13,505 nt of DNA from Spirochaetaceae bacterium (GTDB taxonomy: Bacteria; Spirochaetota; Spirochaetia; Treponematales; Rectinemataceae). The notes under the pieces are model-generated. The model saw only the letters and a program-made list of their open reading frames with translations, was not told where the DNA came from and searched no databases. The position numbers and the translations under genes are program-made. Of the stretch, positions 1 through 7,210 are shown one piece after another. The stretch is taken from assembly GCA_016794765.1 (NCBI GenBank), contig JAEUJG010000167.1:1-13505 (forward strand), in the 5' to 3' direction. How positions within the stretch are numbered: the first letter of the stretch is position 1; each line of letters opens with the position of its first letter.

Positions 1-471
1 TTCGGGAGGGGCGCCGAGAATGCGGCGACAGCCGGCTCGATCGTGCCACAAGCCTCCGAATCGCCAATCCCTTCCATCCGGCACGAGTCCCGCCGCGACA
101 GGATTCCTGTCCAGATAGGAATACATGCGCAAATAATCGAAAAAGCCCGACAGGATGCGCGAGAAAAACCGTTCCCCCCACACATGGCCGGTCAGGCCGC
201 GAAGCCGGTTGTAGGCCATAGCGAACACACCCAAGATCCAGCGCATGATGGCGGAAAGACATTCTCCCGCGCCCGGCCGGATGATGAAATGAACGTGATT
301 GCCCATGATGCAGAAATTGCCAAGGCGAAAATCATATTTCCTCTTCGCTCGCGCCACGACCTCGAGAAACAGCTCCTTTACGGCCGGGGGATCGAGGATC
401 GGCTCGCGGCGGTTGGCCCGCGCCGTCACGTGGTAAACCGCGCCGTCCTGCAGCACTCGGGATTTCCTCAT
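1..471 (-). CDS. REP-associated tyrosine transposase (RAYT, Y1_Tnp), 3' end beyond window
   Basis: The minus strand reads open from an ATG at 471 to the window edge (157 codons) without a stop, so the C-terminus is missing. The product begins MRKSRVLQDGAVYHVTARAN, typical of the Y1 transposase (IS200/RAYT) family. The metal-binding HUH motif is the HVH at residues 59-61 (in GNHVHFIIRP). The segment YLRMYSYLDRNPVAAGLV (residues 113-130) matches the 'YxxxNPVxAGLV' region carrying the catalytic tyrosine; Y117 or Y119 is likeliest. WGERFFSRIL (98-107) is also family-typical. Known members nick and rejoin single-stranded DNA at REP hairpins, are usually single-copy and do not behave as ordinary insertion sequences. 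A cluster of GGGACAGTCCC palindromes lies directly upstream. No strong ribosome binding site precedes the ATG. The family call is firm; host function is unknown. Confidence 0.9.
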   Translation of the reverse strand, partial: MRKSRVLQDGAVYHVTARANRREPILDPPAVKELFLEVVARAKRKYDFRLGNFCIMGNHVHFIIRPGAGECLSAIMRWILGVFAMAYNRLRGLTGHVWGERFFSRILSGFFDYLRMYSYLDRNPVAAGLVPDGRDWRFGGLWHDRAGCRRILGAPPE

Positions 472-524
472 ACGCCCGCTACGCGCCTGGCGCACGGTGC
501 TGATTGAGCTGTTTAAAAAAACAA

Positions 525-740
525 CAGGGACAGTCCCCGAATTTCCTCAAAGCGAAGACAAAACCCGACAGAGAAACAGTTGCCCCTCTGTCGGCATAGA
601 TTCTTTTCTCCGCCTTTATAAGCCTGTCCCCGTTCCTGGATCCACCGCACTCATCATTGGCTAGGGACAGTCCCTAAAAAGTTACCCCGTTGATCCAGGT
701 AGGACCTCCGAGCCTCCGAGGGACAGTCCCCGAAATTCAC
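525..740. repeat. REP/BIME-like palindrome cluster beside the RAYT gene
   Basis: Three copies of a palindromic core lie here: GGGACAGTCCCC at 527-538, TAGGGACAGTCCCTA at 662-676 and GGGACAGTCCCC at 720-731. The first and third are both followed by GAA(A)TTC. A half-site CTGTCCCC is at 624-631. The middle copy is flanked by the inverted arms CCTGGATC (635-642) and GATCCAGG (692-699), giving a nested structure. CCTCCGAG is repeated in tandem at 705-720. Such clusters are typical substrates or remnants of RAYT activity; the link to this RAYT is inferred from adjacency. Confidence 0.7.
555..594 (-). terminator. Possible intrinsic terminator downstream of glnN
   Basis: On the minus strand a perfect 9-bp stem (CCGACAGAG at 565-573 pairing with CTCTGTCGG at 586-594) with a 12-nt loop is followed by GTTTTGTCTT. 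This fits a rho-independent terminator for transcripts leaving glnN, about 160 nt past its stop. It lies inside the REP-like cluster, so it may instead be another repeat hairpin. Confidence 0.45.
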
Positions 741-753
741 CGGAAGATGCCGA

Positions 754-2913
754 TCAGAGCTTGAACAAAAGCTCCTCGTAGCTCGGGAAGGGCCAGGACC
801 CCTTCTCCATGACGCGCTCAAGGGCGTCGCCCGCCTCCCGCAATTCGGCCATCCGCGGCGAGACCGATTCGCGAAAGGCCCGGGCCGCGGCGAGGGGCTC
901 CTCAACGGAAAGGGCGGATTCGAGGGCCGCCTCCAGGCGCTCGGTCCGCTCGGCCAGGAGGCCGGCGAGCTCGGAAACGCGGCGGGCCCTGCGCTCCTGC
1001 GCGGCCGATGCGGCGCCGCAGCCGGCGAGGTCGGAGGCTTCCCGCGCGATGGCCGCGGCGGCCCGGCTCGCCGCCGGGAAGATGGAGCGCCGCGCCATGT
1101 CCGCCATGAGGCCGGCCTCGACGTTTACTTGCTTCGCATAACGCTCAAGATAGACGAGGCAGCGGCTCTCGAGCTCCTCCCGCGTGAAGACGCCGAGCCT
1201 CGACAGGAATGCGACGTTCGCCTCGGAGGCGAATTCGGGGATCGCGTCGACCGCTGAAGCGTAGGCCGGGAGCCCGCGCCGCGCCGCCTCCCGCGCCCAT
1301 TCGGCGGCATAGCCGTTGCCCGAGAACACGACGCGGCGGTGCTCGCGATAGGACTCCGCGGCGATCCTGAGGGCCGCCGCCCCAGCGGCTTCCCCGGCCG
1401 CGCTCGCCGTCTCGAGGGAGGCGGCGAGGCGGTCGAGGGCCTCGGCCACGGCCGCGTTGAGGAGGGTCGCGGGGGTCGCCACCGACTGCGAGGAGGCCAC
1501 CATGCGGAACTCGAACTTGTTGCCCGTGAAGGCGAAGGGGCTCGTGCGGTTGCGGTCGGAGAGGTCCTTCGGCAGCTTGGGCAGGCAGGGGGAACCGGTC
1601 TCCACGCGATCCCGGCACGCGGAAGGATCGGCGGCGCCGCGAGTGACGGCCCCGCCGGCGGCGTCGAGTCGCGCGACGGCCTCGTCGAGGATCCGCTCGA
1701 GGTGCTCGCCGAGGAAGACCGAAATCACGCTTGGCGGCGCCTCGTGGCCGCCGAGCCGGTGGTCGTTGCCCGCCGTCGCCGCCGCCGCGCGGAGGAGGCC
1801 GGCACGGCGGTCCACCGCCTCCACGACGGCCGCGAGGACGAGGAGGAAGCGGGCGTTGGAGGCCGGATCCTCTCCCGGCTCGAGGAGGTTCTCGCCCCGG
1901 TCGGTGGCGAGGGACCAGTTCACGTGCTTGCCCGAGCCGTTGACGCCCTCGAAGGGCTTTTCGTGGAGCAGCGCCGCCATCCCATGGCGCTCGGCGACCT
2001 TTCGGATGGTCTCCATCACGAGCTGGTTCGCGTCGGCCGCCGCGTTGGCGGAGGCGTAGACCGTCGCGATCTCGAACTGGTTCGGCGCGACCTCGTTGTG
2101 CTGGGTCTTGGCGGCGACGCCCATCATCCAGAGCTCGTCGTTGAGTTCCCGCATAAAGGCGCCCACCTTCTCCTCGATGGCGCCGTAGTAGTGGTCCTCC
2201 ATCTCTTGCCCCTTCGCGGGCATGGAGCCGAAGACGGTCCTCCCGGCAAGGAGGAGATCGGGCCGCTTTCGGAAAAGCTCCCGATCGACGAGGAAGTACT
2301 CCTGCTCGGGGCCGACCGTCGGCGTCACGCGGCGGCTGCGCTCGTCGCCGAAGGCGTGAAGTATGCGCAGGGCCGCGCGGTTGACCGCGTCCATCGAGCG
2401 CAGGAGGGGAACCTTCTTGTCCAGCGCGTGACCGTTGTAGGAGACAAAGGCGGTCGGTATGCAGAGGGTCACGCCGGAGGGCGAGCGCTTCAGGAAGGCG
2501 GGACTCGTCGCATCCCACGCCGTGTAGCCGCGGGCCTCGAAGGTGGCCCGGAGCCCGCCTGAGGGGAAGCTCGAGGCGTCAGACTCGCCCCGGACGAGTT
2601 CCTTGCCCGAAAACTCGACGATGACCCGTCCGTCCCCGGTCGGCACGATGAAGGAGTCGTGCTTTTCCGCGGTCAGTCCCGACAGTGGATGGAACCAATG
2701 GCTGAAGTGGGTAGCGCCGTGCTCGACCGCCCAGTCGCGCATCGCGCTCGCGACCATCTCCGCGATGGCGGGCGACAACTCCCGCTCGCCGGCCTGGACT
2801 TCCTGGAGCTCGGCAAAGATCGACTTGGGAAGGCGTTCGCGCATCAGCGCGTTGGAAAAACAGTGGGAACCGAAGACTCCCTCCAGCCTGGACTCGGCGG
2901 CGATGCTGCTCAT
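754..2913 (-). CDS. glnN: Glutamine synthetase type III (GSIII)
   Basis: Encodes a 719-residue protein, the usual size of GSIII (about 700-730 aa). The enzyme makes glutamine from glutamate, ammonia and ATP in the cytoplasm as a large oligomer. The GSIII N-terminal signature is at 70-88 (FSHWFHPLSGLTAEKHDSF). Catalytic-domain motifs follow: GPEQEYFLVD (201-210, metal-binding glutamates), HNEVAPNQFE (272-281), FEGVNGSGKHVNWSL (321-335, nucleotide and glutamate site), AGNDHRLGGHEAPPS (381-395) and DRNRTSPFAFTGNKFEFR (453-470). A helical C-terminal domain ends at WPFPSYEELLFKL. The reading frame stays open further upstream, but the ATG at 2913 has AGGAGA about 6 nt before it and starts in family-like sequence, so I chose it. 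A sigma-54 promoter lies just upstream, and the next gene is a sigma-54 activator. Nitrogen-responsive control is therefore likely. Confidence 0.95.
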   Translation of the reverse strand: MSSIAAESRLEGVFGSHCFSNALMRERLPKSIFAELQEVQAGERELSPAIAEMVASAMRDWAVEHGATHFSHWFHPLSGLTAEKHDSFIVPTGDGRVIVEFSGKELVRGESDASSFPSGGLRATFEARGYTAWDATSPAFLKRSPSGVTLCIPTAFVSYNGHALDKKVPLLRSMDAVNRAALRILHAFGDERSRRVTPTVGPEQEYFLVDRELFRKRPDLLLAGRTVFGSMPAKGQEMEDHYYGAIEEKVGAFMRELNDELWMMGVAAKTQHNEVAPNQFEIATVYASANAAADANQLVMETIRKVAERHGMAALLHEKPFEGVNGSGKHVNWSLATDRGENLLEPGEDPASNARFLLVLAAVVEAVDRRAGLLRAAAATAGNDHRLGGHEAPPSVISVFLGEHLERILDEAVARLDAAGGAVTRGAADPSACRDRVETGSPCLPKLPKDLSDRNRTSPFAFTGNKFEFRMVASSQSVATPATLLNAAVAEALDRLAASLETASAAGEAAGAAALRIAAESYREHRRVVFSGNGYAAEWAREAARRGLPAYASAVDAIPEFASEANVAFLSRLGVFTREELESRCLVYLERYAKQVNVEAGLMADMARRSIFPAASRAAAAIAREASDLAGCGAASAAQERRARRVSELAGLLAERTERLEAALESALSVEEPLAAARAFRESVSPRMAELREAGDALERVMEKGSWPFPSYEELLFKL

Positions 2914-3237
2914 GGACTTCTCCTGTGGATAGCGTATGCCATGTATTAGCAGACTTCGTGCCATCGAAACAAAAAGAAAAAAAACAGAGGAGTTTTTTTG
3001 ATATCGAGATCGGGGGAGCGCGGTAGAGCTGGTGAGCCAGATTTGAGGGACAGAGCAAGACCGACCGCGACAGGCTTGTTTTCGCTTAGCTCTTGATTCC
3101 GCCACATCTCGGCATCGCCCTGTCGTCATTTCACGCAGGAGCGCATTTGGCTGGAGCTGTCGGACCGGGCGAGCGCTGGTCGATTCTCGCACCAGCCACG
3201 GAATTGGCAACATATATGTAGCTTTCTGGATTATTTC
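2914..3237. other. Intergenic control region between the activator and glnN
   Basis: This 324-bp stretch holds no convincing gene. Besides the sigma-54 promoter at 2948-2963, it has an A/T-rich patch (2971-2999) in which AAAAAAAC (2978-2985) is the inverted complement of GTTTTTTT (2992-2999) around AGAGGA. Farther from glnN are two ACA-N4-TGT dyads, ACAGGCTTGT (3070-3079) and the perfect palindrome ACATATATGT (3210-3219). A GGGACAGAGC word is at 3047-3056. Enhancer sites for the activator are expected here, but no classical TGT-N10-ACA NifA site is visible. No clear terminator follows the activator stop at 3238. Confidence 0.5.
2948..2963 (-). promoter_or_regulatory. Sigma-54 (-24/-12) promoter of glnN
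   Basis: The minus strand reads TGGCACGAAGTCTGCT. Compared with the RpoN consensus TGGCAC-N5-TTGCW, the -24 element is perfect, the GG-to-GC spacing is exact, and only one base of the -12 element differs (C for T). The predicted transcript start near 2936 gives a leader of about 24 nt, with the AGGAGA ribosome site before the glnN ATG at 2913. The adjacent gene encodes an activator with an intact GAFTGA motif, which supports the call. Confidence 0.75.
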
Positions 3238-4845
3238 CTACTTCCGCGTACGAAACCGGTGCCAATCGATGCCAAAGCGCCGAAGAGCGAGGCCCATGCG
3301 GCGCTCGGTGACCCCAAGCCGACGAGACGCGGCGGCGGCGTTGCCGCCCTCGATCTTCAGGGCTTCGACGACAAGTTCCCTCTCGAGCCGCGCGAGCGCG
3401 GCATCGAGGGTGGAGCCGGGCGGCGTGCCTGTGGATTCGGCCGATTGGAGGCTTGGAGGCAAGTGATAGGCGTGAATGACGCCGTCGGAGGACAGGAGGA
3501 CCGCCCGCTCGATGGCATTTTCGAGTTCCCTGACATTGCCCGGCCAATGATAACTCGTAAGAAGATCGAGGGCCGGCGTCGAAATGCGGGCTATGGGCTT
3601 GCCGATCCGCCGCCCGATTTTTTCGGCGAAATGATCGGCCAAAAGGACTACGTCGCCTCCCCGCTCCCTGAGCGGCGGAAGCCGGAGGGGAAAGACCGCC
3701 AGGCGGAAAAACAGGTCCTCCCGGAAGCGCCCCTCACGTACTTCCCGGTCGAGGTCCCGGTTGGTCGCCGCGACGATCCTGATGTCGGCCCTGATCGGCC
3801 GACCGCCGCCGACGCGCTCGAAGCTGCGCTCCTGGATGACCCGGAGCAACTTGGCCTGGAGGCCGAGCGGCATCTCGGCGACCTCGTCGAGGAAGATGGT
3901 GCCGCCCTCCGCGAGCTCGAAACGGCCGCGGCGGAGGGCTTGGGCGCCGGTAAAGGCGCCCCGCTCGTGCCCGAACAACTCGCTTTCGACGAGCGACTCG
4001 GGGATGGCCGCGCAGTTGACGGCGACGAAGGGTCCGGTGGCGCGGCGGGACGCGGCGTGAAGGGCGCGCGCGGCCAGCTCCTTGCCCGTGCCGCTCTCCC
4101 CGGTGAGGAGAACTGTGGACTCCGCGGGGGCCACCGTCGCGACAAGGGCCAGGAACTCGCGCAGGGCGTTCGACCTTCCCACGAGACCGTAGTCCGACTC
4201 TCCGACGGAAGCGGGAACCGTCTTTCCCGCCGGGGAAACCGCGGTCGCCTCAAGTCGCCGTCCTTCCTCCGCGTGGAGCGCCGCGCGGCCTATCCGCCGG
4301 CGGAGGGAGCAGGCCTCGGACAGAAGGGCCGCGGCTCGCTCGACCAAGGCCTGAAGCTCCTCCGTGGCGATTCCGGGAGCGGGATCCCCGTCTCCCTGAC
4401 GCAAGAGAAAAGCCAAGAGGCCAAGCGCCGAGCCCTCCGCCAGGACCGGGCTTGCAAGGAGGCGCTCGCCGCCTCCCTCCTCGCGAAAGGAGACGCCCCG
4501 CTCGAGAATCCCGCCGAGGGGACCTTCGCCCAGCCTGAGCACTGTCCCCCGGGGAAGGGCGAGATGCCTGGCAAGCCCGGCCTTCCCCGATCCGGCAACA
4601 CCGGATGGAGGGGCGACCAGAACCGTCGGCGCCTCACCGGGGACAAAGGAGAGGGCAGCGAGCGAGGCGGCCGCGCCCAAGGCACGCTCAACCCGCTCGA
4701 CGAAGGGAGGGAGGGCGTCGTCAAGGGTGGTATGGCGGTTGAGAAGCCGGGAAAGCTCGTAAAGGAGGGAAAGTTGGCTGTCGGGCGGCGCGAGGAGCGC
4801 GGCGGCATCGAACGGCATGAGCGATAGTGCCCAATCGAGGTCCAC
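3238..4845 (-). CDS. NifA-like sigma-54-dependent transcriptional activator (GAF-AAA+-HTH)
   Basis: 535 residues starting at a GTG at 4845, with AAGG about 9 nt upstream; an internal ATG at 4818 is an alternative start. Residues 22-185 resemble a GAF sensor domain. The AAA+ domain (about 218-450) has Walker A GESGTGKE (249-256), an intact GAFTGA sigma-54 contact loop (296-301), Walker B FLDE (318-321), the FREDLFFRL arginine-finger region (374-382) and WPGNVREL (434-441). The Fis-type HTH (about 500-527) ends in LGVTERRMGLALRRFGID, resembling NifA C-termini. NifA proteins with a Cys-rich linker are oxygen sensitive; no such linker is seen here. It lies immediately upstream of glnN, whose promoter is sigma-54 type, so glnN is the likely target. 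No nif gene is in view, so I do not name it nifA. Codons for residues 100-103 contain a GGGGACAGTGCTC word (4537-4549). Confidence 0.92.
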   Translation of the reverse strand: MDLDWALSLMPFDAAALLAPPDSQLSLLYELSRLLNRHTTLDDALPPFVERVERALGAAASLAALSFVPGEAPTVLVAPPSGVAGSGKAGLARHLALPRGTVLRLGEGPLGGILERGVSFREEGGGERLLASPVLAEGSALGLLAFLLRQGDGDPAPGIATEELQALVERAAALLSEACSLRRRIGRAALHAEEGRRLEATAVSPAGKTVPASVGESDYGLVGRSNALREFLALVATVAPAESTVLLTGESGTGKELAARALHAASRRATGPFVAVNCAAIPESLVESELFGHERGAFTGAQALRRGRFELAEGGTIFLDEVAEMPLGLQAKLLRVIQERSFERVGGGRPIRADIRIVAATNRDLDREVREGRFREDLFFRLAVFPLRLPPLRERGGDVVLLADHFAEKIGRRIGKPIARISTPALDLLTSYHWPGNVRELENAIERAVLLSSDGVIHAYHLPPSLQSAESTGTPPGSTLDAALARLERELVVEALKIEGGNAAAASRRLGVTERRMGLALRRFGIDWHRFRTRK

Positions 4846-4897
4846 CTGCGCAAGCCTTGGATCCCCATCCGGCCCTGATACATCACGCTTCCACCCA

Positions 4898-4926
4898 TAG
4901 AAACACGGACGCCCTGCGACTATACT
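4898..4926 (+). promoter_or_regulatory. Possible sigma-70 promoter of proC
   Basis: TAGAAA (4898-4903, 4/6 to TTGACA) and TATACT (4921-4926, 5/6 to TATAAT) are 17 bp apart, giving a leader of roughly 47 nt to the proC ATG. Its -10 box shares the bases TATA with the -10 of the divergent candidate promoter. Confidence 0.4.
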
Positions 4927-4947
4927 GCCCCTGCACGCCGCGGTCGA
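4919..4947 (-). promoter_or_regulatory. Possible sigma-70 promoter of the sigma-54 activator gene
   Basis: On the minus strand TCGACC (4942-4947, 4/6 to TTGACA) and TATAGT (4919-4924, 5/6 to TATAAT) are separated by 17 bp. This gives a leader of about 65 nt before the GTG at 4845. It overlaps the candidate proC promoter on the other strand. The call rests on motif match alone. Confidence 0.4.
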
Positions 4948-4979
4948 TCACAGGCCGCGGGAAGGGACGGAGATCGGCA

Positions 4980-5795
4980 ATGGCAACGAAGATCGGCATC
5001 ATCGGCGCGGGCAAGATCGGCGAGGCGCTCGTGCAGGGCATCCTGGCCCAAAAACTCGCGTCGCGCGAGGAACTCATGCTTTCGGTTCGCTCGGAAAAGC
5101 ACCGCGCCGAACTGGAGGCGCGCACCGGCATCAGGACCCTCACCGACAACCGCGAGGTCGCGGTGGCGGCCGAAACCATCGTCATCGCCGTCAAGCCGAA
5201 GAATGTCGGCGAGGTGCTTGACGGCATCGCCGACCTCCTCGGGCCGAAGAAACTCGTCATCTCGACCGCCGCCGGCGTCCCGCTCGAGCTGCTTGAAGGG
5301 CGGGTGCCCGCCGGCACGCCGGTCATCAGGACGATGCCGAACATGGCGGTCGCCATCGGCGAGGGCATGACCGCGCTTTCGCCCGGGAAGACGGTTCCCG
5401 CCGAACGACTCGACTGGGCCACCTCGATCTTCAGGGCCTGCGGCCGCGCCCTCGTCGTCGGAGAGGAGCACATGGACGCGGTGACGGGGCTCTCCGGCTC
5501 GGGGCCCGCCTATGTCTACATCATCATCGAGTCGCTCGCCGACGGCGGCGTCAAGCTCGGCCTGCCGCGCGACGTCGCGACCGAACTGGCGGCCCAGACC
5601 GTCCTCGGCGCCGCCGCCAACGTCCTCAAGACCGGCGAGCATCCTGCGAAACTCAAGGACCAGGTCACGACGCCGGCCGGCGTCACCATCGACGGCATTC
5701 TCGAACTCGAGGAAGGCCGCGTCCGCGTCACCCTCATCAAGGCCGTCGTCAAGGCGGCGGAGCGGGCGCGGCAACTCCTCCACAAGGCCTACTGA
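4980..5795 (+). CDS. proC: Pyrroline-5-carboxylate reductase
   Basis: 271 residues, standard ProC length. It catalyses the last step of proline synthesis, reducing 1-pyrroline-5-carboxylate to proline with NAD(P)H in the cytoplasm. The N-terminal Rossmann fold begins KIGIIGAGKIGEALVQGI (residues 4-21, glycine-rich loop). VIAVKPKNV (68-76) and IRTMPNMAVAIGEGMTAL (116-133) are family motifs. The C-terminal dimerisation and substrate domain carries the signature GLSGSGPAYVY (170-180) and KDQVTTPAGVTIDGI (226-240). The frame is open upstream, but the ATG at 4980 has GGAG 7 nt before it and begins the conserved fold. It is the only plus-strand gene here, divergent from the activator and convergent with the glycerate kinase, so it is probably monocistronic. 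Confidence 0.96.
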   Translation: MATKIGIIGAGKIGEALVQGILAQKLASREELMLSVRSEKHRAELEARTGIRTLTDNREVAVAAETIVIAVKPKNVGEVLDGIADLLGPKKLVISTAAGVPLELLEGRVPAGTPVIRTMPNMAVAIGEGMTALSPGKTVPAERLDWATSIFRACGRALVVGEEHMDAVTGLSGSGPAYVYIIIESLADGGVKLGLPRDVATELAAQTVLGAAANVLKTGEHPAKLKDQVTTPAGVTIDGILELEEGRVRVTLIKAVVKAAERARQLLHKAY

Positions 5796-5801
5796 AGGCC
5801 T
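5785..5801 (+). terminator. Weak hairpin over the proC stop codon
   Basis: AGGCCT (5785-5790) and AGGCCT (5796-5801) form a 6-bp stem with the loop ACTGA, which contains most of the proC stop codon. No U-tract follows. Only 35 bp separate the proC stop from the end of the convergent glycerate kinase gene, so some transcript-ending function is plausible but unproven. Confidence 0.25.
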
Positions 5802-5830
5802 GGCGCCAAGCCGCCGCCTGCCGCGGGAGC

Positions 5831-7210
5831 CTAGGTCGCCAGGAGAACCTGGACGTCGCAGACGTTGGTGTTCGTCGGACCTGTCTTGACGAGCCCGCCG
5901 GCAGCCGAGAAAAAGGCGTAGGAGTCGTTCTCGGCGAGGGCCGCCGACGCGTCGAGGCCGGCGGCTTCGGCGTCGCGGTGCAGCTTGAGATCGGCGAAGG
6001 CGCCGGCGGCGTCGGTGGGACCGTCGTTGCCGTCGGTCCCCGCCGAGAGGAAGGTCAGGCCCTCACCGTCCTTCGGCGCCCGCCCCAAGGCCGCCAGGAA
6101 AGCCAGCGCCATCTCCTGGTTCCTGCCTCCCCTGCCCTTCCCCCGAAGCGTGACCGTCGTCTCCCCGCCGGCGATGAGGCAGGCGGGCCTCGTGAGGGGA
6201 AAGCCCGAAACCGCGATATCCTTGCCGATACCCAGGAACAGCAGGGCCGCCTCGCGGGCCTCGCCGGTGACCCTCGACGACAGCACGAGACAGTCGTAGC
6301 CGCGGCGGCGCGCCTCGGCCTCGGCCGCGCCGAGCGCCAGACGGTTGGTGCCGACCAGGATCGTCCTTGTCCGCGCGAAGCAGGGATCGCCGGGCTTGGG
6401 CGTATCGGCAAGCCGCCCGGCCGCGCCCTCCTTGAGCCTTTCCGCCACGGCCGCTGAAAGCCTTTCCTCTATGCCGTAGCGCCGGACGATGCCGAGCGCG
6501 TCGGCGAAACTCGTCGGATCGGGCACGGTCGGGCCGGAGGCGATGGCGTCGAGATCGTCGCCAACGACGTCCGATAGGACCAAGGCCACCACCGTCGCCG
6601 GCGCAAGCGCGGCCGCCAAGCGCCCGCCCTTGACGGCGGACAGATGCTTGCGCACGCAATTCACCTCGTGGATGGTCGCCCCGGAGGCGAGGAGGAGCTT
6701 GGTCGCCGCGGCCTTGTCCTCGAGGGACAGTCCCGGCGCCGGCGAACAGAGGATCGCGGAGCCTCCGCCGGAGACGAGGACGAACACGAGATCGCGCTCC
6801 GTGAGGACTGTCCCCAGGGAAGGTCCCAAGTCGAGCAAGGCCGAGGCCGCAGCGACCGATCGCTCGTCGGGAACGGGATGCCCCGCCTCGAGCAACCGGA
6901 TTTTCTCCAGGGCCTCGACGTGTCCCTCCTTCACCGCCACGAGCCCGCCGGCAAGCCTGTCGCCCAGCGCGCGTTCCAGGCCGGCGGCCATCCGCGCGGA
7001 GGCCTTGCCCATGCCCGTGGCGAAGATGCGGTCGAACCGCGCCAGCGGATATCGCAGGGTCTCGAGCTCTGTCCCCACGACGAGGTCCGGCCCCGAGCCG
7101 GTCCCCGCCGCGCCCTCCTCTATCCGAACGGCGCGATTGACCATCGGCTCGGGATCCACCCGCTCGACGGCGGCGCGAAAAATCGCCTCCGCGTCCTCTC
7201 GTGCGTTCAT
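5831..7210 (-). CDS. gckA: Glycerate 2-kinase, MOFRL/DUF4147 family
   Basis: 459 residues, intact and normal length. Family members phosphorylate D-glycerate to 2-phosphoglycerate with ATP, feeding it into lower glycolysis. The N-terminal domain contains ATGMGKAS (64-71), EAGHPVPDERS (108-118), LVSGGGSA (145-152), VRKHLSAVKGG (186-196) and LSDVVGDDLDAIASGPT (212-228). The C-terminal MOFRL domain includes GGETTVTLRGKGRGGRNQEM, GTDGNDGPTDAAGA and a terminal KTGPTNTNVCDVQV. The ATG at 7210 overlaps the TPR gene stop in an ATGA quartet, implying translational coupling; GAAAGG lies upstream. With the GntP permease and CdaR-type regulator it forms a likely glycerate or sugar-acid module. Three GGGAC(A/T)G-type words lie inside it (6724-6734, 6803-6815, 7064-7076). 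The symbol gckA follows usage for this family; ttuD is also used. Confidence 0.93.
   Translation of the reverse strand: MNAREDAEAIFRAAVERVDPEPMVNRAVRIEEGAAGTGSGPDLVVGTELETLRYPLARFDRIFATGMGKASARMAAGLERALGDRLAGGLVAVKEGHVEALEKIRLLEAGHPVPDERSVAAASALLDLGPSLGTVLTERDLVFVLVSGGGSAILCSPAPGLSLEDKAAATKLLLASGATIHEVNCVRKHLSAVKGGRLAAALAPATVVALVLSDVVGDDLDAIASGPTVPDPTSFADALGIVRRYGIEERLSAAVAERLKEGAAGRLADTPKPGDPCFARTRTILVGTNRLALGAAEAEARRRGYDCLVLSSRVTGEAREAALLFLGIGKDIAVSGFPLTRPACLIAGGETTVTLRGKGRGGRNQEMALAFLAALGRAPKDGEGLTFLSAGTDGNDGPTDAAGAFADLKLHRDAEAAGLDASAALAENDSYAFFSAAGGLVKTGPTNTNVCDVQVLLAT

Noticed and set aside
705..720. Tandem CCTCCGAG x2 as a CRISPR or VNTR seed
   Set aside because: Only two 8-bp units with no spacers or further copies; no CRISPR-like array or cas gene in the window.
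1339..2562. Plus-strand open frame (407 codons) opposite glnN
   Set aside because: Antisense shadow of an intact, highly conserved glutamine synthetase.
2914..3213. N-terminal extension of glnN to 3213
   Set aside because: The extra 100 residues do not look like GSIII, would span the sigma-54 promoter, and the ATG at 2913 has a good ribosome site.
3259..4827. Long plus-strand open frame (522 codons) opposite the sigma-54 activator
   Set aside because: It mirrors the activator gene, is rich in Arg/Gly/Glu with no recognisable domain, and the opposite strand has complete conserved motifs. It is a GC-rich shadow.
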